The position numbers and the translations under genes were made by a program. From Shewanella olleyana (GTDB lineage Bacteria > Pseudomonadota > Gammaproteobacteria > Enterobacterales > Shewanellaceae), in assembly GCF_023283825.1 (NCBI RefSeq), contig NZ_JAKILD010000012.1, forward strand, positions 62,001 to 126,000: a stretch of 64,000 bases of DNA, given 5' to 3'. Positions within the stretch are counted from its first letter, which is position 1, and each line of letters opens with the position of its first letter. Below the pieces are notes generated by a model that did no database searches, was not told where the DNA came from, and worked only from the letters and a program-made list of their open reading frames with translations. Shown in pieces: positions 8,958-17,564 of this stretch.

Positions 8958-9788
8958 ATGAAGACAAAAACTATCCAAGATGATTTTAATAGTGGTGTAT
9001 ATCAAGGTGAGGTGAGTCATCGACGTTTTACACCTAAAAATCATAGTTTTGCTTATGAAATGGCGCTATTGGCAATCGACTTAGATGAAGTCACAGCATT
9101 AAATAAAGTGAGTCGGTTTTTCGGTACAGCTAAATGGTCAATGTTAAAATTTAACCCTGATGATTATTTAACCTGTTTGGCTGAGCAATTTTCTGATGCA
9201 AGGTTAACAGAGAAAGACTTAAATCTTATGAGTGTTTCTGTCAGTGATGAAACCTCACCAGAGCAGGCGCTTAAGCAGCGGGTGTTGTGGACGATTAAAC
9301 AGCTTGGAGCATCACAAGAGTGCCAAAGCGTTATTTTTGCAGGCCAAGTTCGTCATTTCGGTTTTTACTTTAGTCCCGTTAACTTCTATTTTTGTTATCA
9401 AGATGACAAGCCCATTTATATGTTGGCTGAAGTCAGTAACACCCCATGGGATCAGCGCCATTGTTATTTGGTCAACCTAGAGCAAACCCAAACCACAGAT
9501 AAAGTCTTTCACGTTTCGCCATTTATGAATTTAGATATGCATTATCAATGGCAAGTTGTCGCCCCAAGTAAGCGGCTAAATGTCACGATTCAAAATAGAG
9601 ATGATGCGAACAACAAATTATTTGATGCAAGCCTTCAGCTCAAAAGAAGGCAATTTAACGCTAATAACATTCGTAAAATGTTAGTCGGGTTTCCTGTCAT
9701 GACACTAAAAATTATGTGGGGGATTTACTGGCAAGCATTGAAATTATTTGTCAAAAAAATCCCCTTTATTGCGCACCCTCAGTCTTGA
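8958..9788 (+). CDS. DUF1365 family protein
   Basis: This 276-residue protein starts GVYQGEVSHRRFTPKNHSF, typical of DUF1365, and contains VRHFGFYFSPVNFYFCY and ISNTPW-like VSNTPWDQRHCY. The gap from the upstream oxidoreductase is ten bases. The family is a constant companion of the FAD oxidoreductase and cyclopropane-fatty-acid synthase genes, but no reaction is established for it as far as I know. Confidence 0.85.
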   Translation: MKTKTIQDDFNSGVYQGEVSHRRFTPKNHSFAYEMALLAIDLDEVTALNKVSRFFGTAKWSMLKFNPDDYLTCLAEQFSDARLTEKDLNLMSVSVSDETSPEQALKQRVLWTIKQLGASQECQSVIFAGQVRHFGFYFSPVNFYFCYQDDKPIYMLAEVSNTPWDQRHCYLVNLEQTQTTDKVFHVSPFMNLDMHYQWQVVAPSKRLNVTIQNRDDANNKLFDASLQLKRRQFNANNIRKMLVGFPVMTLKIMWGIYWQALKLFVKKIPFIAHPQS

Positions 9789-9900
9789 TTAAACGGCTTA
9801 ATTAACGATCTGAGTGAGATTATTTAAACCAAAAGTAAATTTGTTACGTACTGAAAGATATCATTATTAAATTGCGACAAAGTAGGAAGCGGAGAGATAT

Positions 9901-11172
9901 ATGGAAAATACAGCGATTAATGCGAATGTAGTGCAAGCAACGATTTCAGACAGCTTTGCAAAGAAAATATTATTACGCGCGTTAAAGCACCTCTCTGGCG
10001 GCTATTTAACTATTGTAAATTCTGACAACCAAGCAACTGCGGAGCAAAGTTTAAGTTTCGGAGATTTTGAATCTGACTTACATGCAAGTATTCAGGTGTC
10101 ACACCCAAGCTTTTATAAACAAATTATCTGGGGTGGCTCAATTGGGGCAGGCGAAGCTTACATTCAAGGTCACTGGTCTAGTCCCGACCTAACCAAAGTT
10201 GTGCAGTTGTTCGCTCGTAACTTAGCACTACTCGACAATATCGAGCGTTATTTTTCATGGTTTAGTGTTGGCATGAACCGATTAACCCATGTGTTTAACC
10301 GCAACTCAACCTCGGGTTCTAAACGTAATATTCTAGCGCATTACGATTTAGGTAACGCAATGTACGAGCAGTTTCTTGATAAAGAAATGCTCTACTCAAG
10401 TGCTTTGTACCCTCATAAAGATGCGAGTTTAGAAGAAGCTCAAATTCACAAGTTGCAAACTATTTGTGAACGCTTGGAGCTTAAATCTGGCCAGACTCTT
10501 TTAGAAGTTGGAACAGGTTGGGGAGCATTAGCCATTTATGCTGCCAAGCATTTTGATGTCAATGTGACAACCACGACTATTTCAGATGCTCAGTACGACT
10601 ATGCAGTTGAAAGAGTCAATCAAGAAGGCTTGCAAGATAAGGTGACCTTGTTAAAAAGTGACTACCGATTACTTGAGGGTGAGTATGATCGAGTGGTGTC
10701 TATTGAAATGATTGAAGCCGTAGGACATGAATACTTACCAGGCTTTTTTAAGAAATTGGAAACGTTACTCAAGCCATCAGGAAAAATGTTGATTCAAGCG
10801 ATTACCATTGCCGACCAACGTTATGACAGTTATCGCAAAGGTGTCGACTTTATCCAGCGTTATATCTTCCCAGGTGGTTGCTTACCTTCGGTGAGTGAAA
10901 TGAATAAGCACATTGCTAAGCAAACTGACATGGTGGTGTGGTCAGTTGATGATATGGGTAAAGACTATGCACAAACGCTTTACCACTGGCATGAACGTTT
11001 TGATAAAGCGCAAGAAACGATTAAGCAACTAGGTTATGGCGATGACTTTATCAGAATGTGGAAATTCTACTTAAGCTATTGTGAAGGTGGTTTTTTAGAG
11101 CGCACCACAAGTACGGTACATTTAGTTGCCGTGCGCCCTGAGTATCGCACTACATTGGCAAGTGGATTATAA
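9901..11172 (+). CDS. cfa: Cyclopropane-fatty-acyl-phospholipid synthase family protein
   Basis: This 423-residue SAM-dependent enzyme adds a methylene or methyl carbon to unsaturated acyl chains of membrane phospholipids. The SAM loop is EVGTGWG (residues 202-208). HYDLGNAMYEQFLD, the family substrate-binding segment, and IEMIEAVGHEYLP with FIQRYIFPGGCLP are present. It lacks the long linker of some homologues but its length is normal. It is the core enzyme of the operon; the other genes probably prepare or process its lipid product. Confidence 0.92.
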   Translation: MENTAINANVVQATISDSFAKKILLRALKHLSGGYLTIVNSDNQATAEQSLSFGDFESDLHASIQVSHPSFYKQIIWGGSIGAGEAYIQGHWSSPDLTKVVQLFARNLALLDNIERYFSWFSVGMNRLTHVFNRNSTSGSKRNILAHYDLGNAMYEQFLDKEMLYSSALYPHKDASLEEAQIHKLQTICERLELKSGQTLLEVGTGWGALAIYAAKHFDVNVTTTTISDAQYDYAVERVNQEGLQDKVTLLKSDYRLLEGEYDRVVSIEMIEAVGHEYLPGFFKKLETLLKPSGKMLIQAITIADQRYDSYRKGVDFIQRYIFPGGCLPSVSEMNKHIAKQTDMVVWSVDDMGKDYAQTLYHWHERFDKAQETIKQLGYGDDFIRMWKFYLSYCEGGFLERTTSTVHLVAVRPEYRTTLASGL

Positions 11173-11175
11173 ACC

Positions 11176-11700
11176 ATGCAGTTATCCGCTCATACCAACA
11201 TTATCAACGCACTGGCTTTTCAGGTGATTTGGTGGGCGGGAGTACTTGCGGGTAACCAGCTTATTGTTATTCCCATTTTGTTAGTGGTTTGGCATTTCGT
11301 GGTCAGTAAGCAAAAGAAATTCGATTTTAAAGTTCTAGTTGTCTGCGGCGTGATAGGCATAGCACTCGATACGGTATTAACACTTTTTGGTTTGTTTGAG
11401 TTTACGGTGTTCCCGTTTTGGTTAGGGTTATTGTGGTGCTACTTTGCCATATCCCTCAACTACAGCCTTGCATTGTTTAATCGCCTTCCTATATCTATAC
11501 AGGCATTACTTGGCGGTGTTTTTGGCAGTTTAAGTTATATTGGTGGCGCCAACTTACAGGCTGTTAACTTGCCTAACGGCACTGTATTTTCAGGATTGAT
11601 ATTGTTGATGGTGTGGTCACTCATGTTTCCATTATTACTTTGGATTGCCAAAACAATTGGTTTAAAACATTCACGAGTTGCTTTTGAAAAGCTCGTGTAA
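11176..11700 (+). CDS. DUF2878 family membrane protein
   Basis: This 174-residue protein has about five or six hydrophobic segments and little soluble sequence. It starts three bases after the cyclopropane synthase stop, so translation is probably coupled. It matches the small integral membrane protein (DUF2878) regularly found in this operon. No catalytic residues can be named. Confidence 0.78.
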   Translation: MQLSAHTNIINALAFQVIWWAGVLAGNQLIVIPILLVVWHFVVSKQKKFDFKVLVVCGVIGIALDTVLTLFGLFEFTVFPFWLGLLWCYFAISLNYSLALFNRLPISIQALLGGVFGSLSYIGGANLQAVNLPNGTVFSGLILLMVWSLMFPLLLWIAKTIGLKHSRVAFEKLV

Positions 11701-11724
11701 CCGTTCCTACAGGAGTTAACGCTG

Positions 11725-12399
11725 ATGAAAAGAGTAAACTTAGCGCTTGAAAAATCAGTGCAAGCTTCTTTATCAAATCTTGTTATATCAGAGCCTGTTT
11801 TATCAAACTCTGTTTTTAGAACACCATTAATTCAAATGTCATTTTTATTTTTGATGCTAGTTTTGGTATCAGCTTTAGTTTCAAAAAAGGCCCTTGCTGA
11901 CCAACTTGAAAGTACACCAGGATCTGAGCTGAAATATTCGACTCAATCCCATCAGCAATCACTGTCACCATTACAAATGGTCGGTGAGGCCGACATGAAC
12001 TTACTATGGTTTTCAATATATAGCGCTAAGTTAATGTCTGTAGACGGTGATTATCAACACAATCAATTCCCACTTAAGCTTGAAATCCAATACCACAGAG
12101 ATATCGAAGCTGAAGATCTTGTCGAAGCAACGGTAGACCAGTGGCAACATATCGGGATTGCGGAGCAAGATATACCTAGGTTACAGCAACAAATAGAGCA
12201 AGCTTGGCCAGATGTTAAAGAAGGCGATAAGTTGAGCTTTATGATGCACAACCATGATTTAGGTCAGTTTTATTTCAATGACAAACCCTTGCCATTAATT
12301 GAAGAGGCAGGATTTTCGAAAGCATTTTTAGGTATATGGCTATCAGAGAAAACCAGTAGACCTAAATTACGTAAGCAGTTAATAGGAGCGGATAAATAA
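11725..12399 (+). CDS. Chalcone-isomerase-like exported protein
   Basis: This 224-residue protein has a hydrophobic segment at about residues 34-53 (MSFLFLMLVLVSALVS), consistent with a signal sequence behind an unusually long N-terminus. The body follows the chalcone isomerase-like pattern seen in this operon: GEADMNLLWFSIYSAKLMS, then LKLEIQYHRDIEAEDL. GGAG lies upstream. The family is structural and enzymatic activity is not expected. It overlaps the next gene by one base (TAATG). Confidence 0.75.
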   Translation: MKRVNLALEKSVQASLSNLVISEPVLSNSVFRTPLIQMSFLFLMLVLVSALVSKKALADQLESTPGSELKYSTQSHQQSLSPLQMVGEADMNLLWFSIYSAKLMSVDGDYQHNQFPLKLEIQYHRDIEAEDLVEATVDQWQHIGIAEQDIPRLQQQIEQAWPDVKEGDKLSFMMHNHDLGQFYFNDKPLPLIEEAGFSKAFLGIWLSEKTSRPKLRKQLIGADK

Positions 12400-12944
12400 T
12401 GTCTTCGATTAAACACCTTTCAAAGTATTGCCTATTGCTGGTCAGTTTATTGTTTTTAATGTCATGTTCTTCTGCTTCCATTGAGGACTATGACAAAACC
12501 ACTCCAGTACTTAACTTGCAAACCTTTTTTGATGGCGAGTTAACCGCCTCTGGCATAGTACAAGATCACTCTGGTACGGTGACCCGTAAATTTACAGTGA
12601 CCATGGAAGCCAGTTGGGAAGGTAATAAAGGGGTTATTAACGAATGGTTTATTTATGATGATGGTGAAAAACAAACTCGTATTTGGCAAATCACTGACTT
12701 AGGGAATGGTCAATATCAAGGTACTGCGAATGACATCTTGGGAATTGCTGAGGGCGAAGCTAGAGGCAGTGCATTACGCTGGGCTTATGATATGAACCTA
12801 GTCGTGGATGATTCAGAATACGAGGTTCACTTTGATGATTGGATGTTCTTAGTGGATGAAAATACCATTATTAATAAAAGCGATATTATCAAATTTGGTA
12901 TAACCGTGGCTGAAGTGACATTAGTAATCCAAAAAGTGAAATAA
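12399..12944 (+). CDS. DUF3833 lipoprotein
   Basis: This 181-residue protein begins with a lipoprotein signal ending LLFLMSCSS (lipid-bearing Cys near 23). The mature part contains LQTFFDGELTASGIVQD and RWAYDMNLVVDD, typical of DUF3833. It is the last gene of the operon and is followed by a strong terminator. Location in the cell envelope fits a role in lipid handling; no reaction is known. Confidence 0.85.
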   Translation: MSSIKHLSKYCLLLVSLLFLMSCSSASIEDYDKTTPVLNLQTFFDGELTASGIVQDHSGTVTRKFTVTMEASWEGNKGVINEWFIYDDGEKQTRIWQITDLGNGQYQGTANDILGIAEGEARGSALRWAYDMNLVVDDSEYEVHFDDWMFLVDENTIINKSDIIKFGITVAEVTLVIQKVK

Positions 12945-13025
12945 CCTTAATCATTGTAAAATCGAGCTTAGCTTGGTTACTCAAAATGTGATTAATCAGA
13001 AAGTGACAGTCATGATTTTTACAGC

Positions 13026-13055
13026 AAAGCGGCATTGATATATCAATGCCGCTTT
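13026..13055 (+). terminator. Terminator after the cfa operon
   Basis: A perfect 15-bp palindrome (arms 13026-13040 and 13041-13055, containing AAAGCGGCATTGATA) is followed by a T-rich tail. It may also stop transcription arriving from the minus-strand gene on its right. Confidence 0.8.
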
Positions 13056-13097
13056 TGTTTTTGAAGTGCGTTTAAATTTAGTTATATAAGGCTGGAG

Positions 13098-13442
13098 TTA
13101 ACCTTTTAGCTTTGAATTATCAGGTTGTTTTTTATCATAATATTCAAAGGGAAACACGTTTCTAATCCGTTGAGAAATTTTATCATCAACATTGGCTGAA
13201 ATATGCAGTCGCACACCATTGAGCTTTTCTGCCCTCACCGTGCATGTGAGTTTTTCATGTTTGGCAATCGACTTACATTCTCTTGAAAAACGTTCAGGAA
13301 TTTTACCTGAGTGTTTATTGAGTTTTCCGTCTTTAAAATGCATCTCAAAAACTTTTAAACCTCGAGCGCCTGAAAAGATGAGCTTGTAGGCAATAACGAA
13401 AAAAACTAAAACAAAGAATACTTTAAACCCCGTTTCGAGCAT
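13098..13442 (-). CDS. DUF3634 family membrane protein
   Basis: This 114-residue protein has one N-terminal transmembrane segment (about residues 7-22, FKVFFVLVFFVIAYKLIF) followed by a basic cytoplasmic domain with HSGKIPERFSRECKSIA and RIRNVFPFEYY. I recognise this as the small DUF3634 family of Shewanella and Vibrio. The function is unknown. It stands alone, convergent with the cfa operon. Confidence 0.7.
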   Translation of the reverse strand: MLETGFKVFFVLVFFVIAYKLIFSGARGLKVFEMHFKDGKLNKHSGKIPERFSRECKSIAKHEKLTCTVRAEKLNGVRLHISANVDDKISQRIRNVFPFEYYDKKQPDNSKLKG

Positions 13443-13745
13443 GCTTAATTCCTTCTATATGACAATATCTATAATATTTAAGATACTCCGCTAATTGAGG
13501 AATGCAATTTTATTTGTAGCTTTATAATCAAGCTCACATTTGTAATGGAGTCTAGGACTTGTTGAACTTTCAAGGTTATTTTTACTGGAAGTTTTTTAGA
13601 TTTAACTAACCGTATTTATCCTCGTTATCCAGAGAGAACTTCGCTAATATTGAATGCGTTATCTAAGGCTTTAAAGCCTTAAGTTGAGTTAGTTTAAATA
13701 TCATCAATTCGCCATTTGCTATTTGCTATTTACTATGGGGCCGTC
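13443..13745. other. Intergenic region upstream of gabD
   Basis: About 300 bases between divergent genes. It contains a 16-bp palindrome AAGGCTTTAAAGCCTT (13665-13680) and a short run of seven-base units ATTTGCT/ATTTACT just before gabD. No gene is visible; promoters for both flanking genes must lie here but I cannot place them. Confidence 0.4.
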
Positions 13746-15197
13746 ATGCTGAAACTTCGAGATCCAAGCTTATTTCGCCAACAGGCATATATCAACGGTC
13801 TGTGGCATCACGCTAATTCCGGCAATGTTGAAAACATCGTTAATCCAGCTAGTAACCAAATATTAGGCACAGTCCCTGTCATGACGGCAGAAGAGGCAAA
13901 CTTTGCGATTACTGCGGCTGAAAATGCCTTAACACAATGGCGAGTCAAAACGGCCAAAGAGCGTCAGCAAATATTATTAACTTGGCATCAGTTAATGATT
14001 GATAACCGCGATGACTTAGCGTTAATCATGACCTTAGAGCAAGGTAAACCTTTAGCAGAATCGAAAGCGGAAGTCGGTTATGCGGCATCATTTATTGAAT
14101 GGTTTGCTGAAGAAGCTAAACGGGTTTACGGTGAAACTATTCCTGGTCACCAAGCAGATAAACGTATCACTGTGATCAAGCAGGCCATAGGTGTTACTGC
14201 TGCTATTACGCCATGGAATTTCCCATTAGCGATGATAACCCGTAAAGCAGCTCCAGCGCTTGCAGCTGGATGTACTATGGTAGTTAAGCCCGCGCCTGAT
14301 ACGCCCTTTAGTGCGTTAGCACTTGCAGAGCTTGCCCATAGAGCCGGAGTGCCAGCAGGGGTGTTTAATGTCATCACTGGTGATGCTAAAGCAATTGGCA
14401 ATGAGCTATGTAGCAACAAAATTGTTAGAAAGCTTTCTTTTACAGGGTCAACACCGGTTGGCATTAAGTTGATGGCGCAATGTGCCCCGACAGTTAAGAA
14501 GTTATCGTTAGAGCTTGGTGGAAATGCGCCTTTTATTGTATTTAATGATGCAGATATTGATGCCGCAGTGCAGGGAGCTATTCAAGCTAAATTTAGAAAT
14601 GCTGGCCAAACTTGTGTGTGCGCGAATCGAATTTATGTGCAATCTAAAGTGATTGAGGTTTTTACTCATAAATTTGTAGCAGCGGTAAAAGCACTAAGAG
14701 TAGGCAATGGTTTAGATAGCCAATCAGACATTGGCCCATTAATTAATAACAATGCAGTAGTAAAAGTTGAATCTCATATTCAAAATGCACTTGAATTAGG
14801 CGCAGAGCTTTTATTGGGTGGTAATAGAGTCCAAAAAGAAGGTATGTATTTTGAACCTACTGTAATCACTGGCGCAACTCAGGAAATGTTATTGGCATCA
14901 GAGGAAACCTTTGGACCACTGGCACCTATTTTTAAATTTGAATCTGTCGAACAAGTCATTCAAATGGCAAATGATACTGACTTTGGTTTAGCTGCATACT
15001 TTTATGCTCGTGATATCAGTTTAGTCTATCAAGTATCTGAAGCACTTGAGTTTGGCATGGTAGGAGTCAATACAGGCTTGATATCAACCGAGGTCGCTCC
15101 ATTTGGCGGTGTGAAATCATCGGGGCTTGGCCGAGAAGGCTCAAGACATGGTTTAGATGAGTACCTTGAAATGAAATACGTTTGTTTGGCGGTTTAG
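13746..15197 (+). CDS. gabD: NADP-dependent succinate-semialdehyde dehydrogenase
   Basis: This 483-residue aldehyde dehydrogenase follows E. coli GabD closely over its whole length (LFRQQAYINGLWHHANSG, MTLEQGKPLAESK, ITPWNFPLAMITRKAAPALA). Catalytic residues are visible: Glu in LELGGNAPF and Cys290 in GQTCVCAN. The second Cys292 matches the redox pair of GabD. It oxidises succinate semialdehyde to succinate at the end of the GABA shunt. ATG 13746 matches the family start; an ATG 30 bases upstream is in frame but adds non-homologous residues. No gabT is nearby. Confidence 0.93.
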   Translation: MLKLRDPSLFRQQAYINGLWHHANSGNVENIVNPASNQILGTVPVMTAEEANFAITAAENALTQWRVKTAKERQQILLTWHQLMIDNRDDLALIMTLEQGKPLAESKAEVGYAASFIEWFAEEAKRVYGETIPGHQADKRITVIKQAIGVTAAITPWNFPLAMITRKAAPALAAGCTMVVKPAPDTPFSALALAELAHRAGVPAGVFNVITGDAKAIGNELCSNKIVRKLSFTGSTPVGIKLMAQCAPTVKKLSLELGGNAPFIVFNDADIDAAVQGAIQAKFRNAGQTCVCANRIYVQSKVIEVFTHKFVAAVKALRVGNGLDSQSDIGPLINNNAVVKVESHIQNALELGAELLLGGNRVQKEGMYFEPTVITGATQEMLLASEETFGPLAPIFKFESVEQVIQMANDTDFGLAAYFYARDISLVYQVSEALEFGMVGVNTGLISTEVAPFGGVKSSGLGREGSRHGLDEYLEMKYVCLAV

Positions 15198-15315
15198 CGT
15201 TTAAATATCAGTTTAGCTTTACTTAATCGTTTAGTTTTAAATTAGTGATTAGGTATTTATGCAACGGCTAATGTGTTGCATAATTAAACACATCTTAAAT
15301 AGACCATTGAGTATT

Positions 15316-16047
15316 ATGCTTTTTTCCCTACTAGATATTTTAGCGTTAATTTGTTTTTTTATGTGCTGGATGGGATACACCTTCTTTGCACGTACAAAAG
15401 CTAAAACAACTGATTGCATAGCGCGTTGTCTTCATCAACACCGGATCCATTGGATGACCGAGGTGATGAAGAAAGAAATCCGTGTTGGGGAAGCATCATT
15501 ACTGGCAAACTTAGAGCGCAATATTGCTTTTTTTGCATCAACTACGCTACTGGTTTTAGCGGGTGTGCTAACGCTTTTTGCTCAAGTCGAAAGGCTTGAA
15601 GATGTGATTACATCAATTCCTTTTGCTGCAGAGCCTAATCATGCATTAGTGCAGGTGAAGCTTGCGTTACTTGCGGGTATTTTTGTATTGGCATTCTTTC
15701 AATTTACTTGGTCTATGCGCCAGTATGGCTTTTTAAATGTCATGATTGGCGCTGCGCCATATGATCCTAATGGCTCTAATACCGATTTAGCCGCCTATTC
15801 CCGTCAAATGGCCACTGTGGGGGATCAAGCCGCTCATTCCTACAATTACGGTTTAAGATCGTATTACTTCTCTATGGCCGCTCTGTGTTGGTTTTGGAAC
15901 CCTATCTTATTGATCATCGCAAGTTTGCTGGTGGTCTATACCTTATATAGACGAGAGTTTAAGTCACGTGCAGTTAAAGCAATTACCGCAGCGCAAACTC
16001 ATCTAGAGATTGCTAAATCAATAAGAGAACGTGAATCCAGTAATTAA
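15316..16047 (+). CDS. DUF599 family membrane protein
   Basis: This 243-residue protein has four hydrophobic segments (about residues 3-22, 75-95, 115-135 and 190-215). Motifs WMTEVMKKEIRVGEASLLAN, NLERNIAFFAST and QAAHSYNYGLRSYYFSMA are those of DUF599. ATG 15316 starts at the first membrane segment; a further in-frame ATG at 15259 would add 19 residues without a ribosome site. It is the last ordinary chromosomal gene before the islands. Function unknown. Confidence 0.8.
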   Translation: MLFSLLDILALICFFMCWMGYTFFARTKAKTTDCIARCLHQHRIHWMTEVMKKEIRVGEASLLANLERNIAFFASTTLLVLAGVLTLFAQVERLEDVITSIPFAAEPNHALVQVKLALLAGIFVLAFFQFTWSMRQYGFLNVMIGAAPYDPNGSNTDLAAYSRQMATVGDQAAHSYNYGLRSYYFSMAALCWFWNPILLIIASLLVVYTLYRREFKSRAVKAITAAQTHLEIAKSIRERESSN

Positions 16048-16075
16048 TTTAAAATTCGGAATTATAGACATGAAA

Positions 16076-16103
16076 AAGCCGCTTAAATTTCTTTAAGCGG
16101 CTT
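16076..16103 (-). terminator. Hairpin next to left att; probably the original tRNA-Ile2 terminator, displaced
   Basis: A perfect 12-bp stem (AAGCCGCTTAAA / TTTAAGCGGCTT) read on the minus strand ends in TTTTTC. It lies a few bases beyond the copy of the tRNA 3' end, the same position as the hairpin next to the intact tRNA gene at 46656. This suggests it terminated the tRNA before the islands entered. It could also serve the DUF599 gene on the plus strand. Confidence 0.7.
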
Positions 16104-16106
16104 ATC

Positions 16107-16130
16107 AAAATTGGTGGCCCCTCCCAGACT
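16107..16130. other. Left attachment site of island I (copy of tRNA-Ile2 3' end)
   Basis: AAAATTGGTGGCCCCTCCCAGACT here is identical over 24 bases to 46651-46674 at the 3' end of the tRNA-Ile2 gene. The identity stops exactly at 16130, where the tRNA continues CGAACTGG but this copy reads ATAAAAGG. This is the expected left junction of an element integrated in the tRNA 3' end. Confidence 0.9.
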
Positions 16131-16208
16131 ATAAAAGGGCAATGTTTAACAGTTTTACTGGGTTTGCGGCATACAGAAACCTTGTCTTTACTGGTTCTGT
16201 GCCACCCC

Positions 16209-16253
16209 GTTCCACTTTTATTAACTTTAGAAATAGTGGAACAAAGGTGGAAC
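16209..16253. promoter_or_regulatory. Integrase arm-type sites, left end of island I
   Basis: Heptamer GTGGAAC occurs inverted at 16209-16215 and direct at 16236-16242 and 16247-16253; the direct copies start 11 bp apart, one helical turn. Two more direct copies with the same 11-bp period lie next to the right att copy. The last left copy overlaps the ribosome site of the adjacent integrase. Confidence 0.6.
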
Positions 16254-17444
16254 ATGTCTGAAATTTCAATGCTATTTACCGATATTAATATCGAGAATCT
16301 TTCATATAAAAAATCACTTCAAACATATGTCGATAAAAGGTGCGCGCACCTAAAACTAATCGTTCGCCCTTCGGGTAAAAAGAGCTATTATTTTCGAGCA
16401 AAGCACAAAGGGAAAGATATAAAGCGAAAGCTTGGTGAAGCGAATCAACTGACTGTGAGCATGGCGAGAGTTTTAGCTGATAATATCCTTTCTGAATTAA
16501 AAGAGCCTCTTTTAATCTTTGAAGCTGAATCTCAAAAAGACCCTTTAAAATATGTCACCGTTAATGACATATTCCAGTTGTACAATGAAAATGAACTTTG
16601 TTATCGAAAAACAATTGCTGGTAGGGCCCATGCTCTTGAAGTTGCCTATCGTAATCATGTTAAGCCACTAATAGGCTCACATTACGTTAATGAACTAAGT
16701 AAAAAGTTTGCACGTTCTTTTTTTAAAGATTTAGAGGTAAAAGGGTACTGCGCTCATAACAAAGCGTTAAGTGGCCTCAGGGCAGCATTTAATTACGTTA
16801 TCGACTATGAAGAACAACTAAAAATTCAATTTAATCCATTTAACCGAATTCAAAAAATGCCTAGTGTCAGCCGTAATCGATATCTAACTCATGAGGAAGC
16901 TGGGCGTTTATTTAAGGCGCTTAAAGAAGTTTCTAATCAAGATGTTGCCGATATTTATCGCTTAGCGCTTTTCACCGGAGCAAGGCTCTCGAACGTAAAG
17001 CAAATGGAGTGGGGGGATTTAAATTTGAGTTTAGGGACTTGGTTAATTCCTTCTACCCGTACTAAAACTAGCCAGCATTACGAAATTCCTCTTCACAATA
17101 TGGCGATGGATATTATATTGAACCGTCAGAAAACATCCTATGAAACTCGATTTGTATTTCCAGCAGGTCCAAAGTCAAAGTATGGATACATCACTGGGGG
17201 CGATTTAGTCTGGAAGCAAGCAATTAAAGCTGCAGGATTATATCATGATAACCCTAACATAAGACCTAGACCCCATGATTTAAGGCGAACCTTTGCAACT
17301 TGGCAGATTCAATCAGGGGCAGATATTAGTGTGGTTTCAAAAGCGCTGTGCCATACCTCACTAAAGCATACGATGGTATATGCTCATACGAATGTATCTC
17401 AGGTAAGGGATGCTATTGATGGTGCATTCAAAAAATTAGTGTAA
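16254..17444 (+). CDS. Tyrosine recombinase (island integrase)
   Basis: This 396-residue phage-type integrase has an N-terminal arm-binding region (about 1-90), a core-binding SAM-like domain (about 100-195) and a catalytic domain. Catalytic residues: Arg244 in FTGARLSNVKQ, His341 and Arg344 in PHDLRRTF, His367 in CHTSLKH and nucleophile Tyr376 in MVYAH. ATG 16254 is chosen because AAAGGTGG precedes it; the longer in-frame ORF from 16164 starts just past the att site and would translate the arm sites. It reads into the island from the left att. Confidence 0.88.
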   Translation: MSEISMLFTDINIENLSYKKSLQTYVDKRCAHLKLIVRPSGKKSYYFRAKHKGKDIKRKLGEANQLTVSMARVLADNILSELKEPLLIFEAESQKDPLKYVTVNDIFQLYNENELCYRKTIAGRAHALEVAYRNHVKPLIGSHYVNELSKKFARSFFKDLEVKGYCAHNKALSGLRAAFNYVIDYEEQLKIQFNPFNRIQKMPSVSRNRYLTHEEAGRLFKALKEVSNQDVADIYRLALFTGARLSNVKQMEWGDLNLSLGTWLIPSTRTKTSQHYEIPLHNMAMDIILNRQKTSYETRFVFPAGPKSKYGYITGGDLVWKQAIKAAGLYHDNPNIRPRPHDLRRTFATWQIQSGADISVVSKALCHTSLKHTMVYAHTNVSQVRDAIDGAFKKLV

Positions 17445-17564
17445 TTCTTGATTAAATTCGATTAGCTAATGCCAACTGATTTTGAAAGTTTATTGAACAA
17501 TCAAAATCAGTTTTACTTTTAGCTCTTTATAAACAGATTCGCTTGGAAGTAAATTAATATTTTG

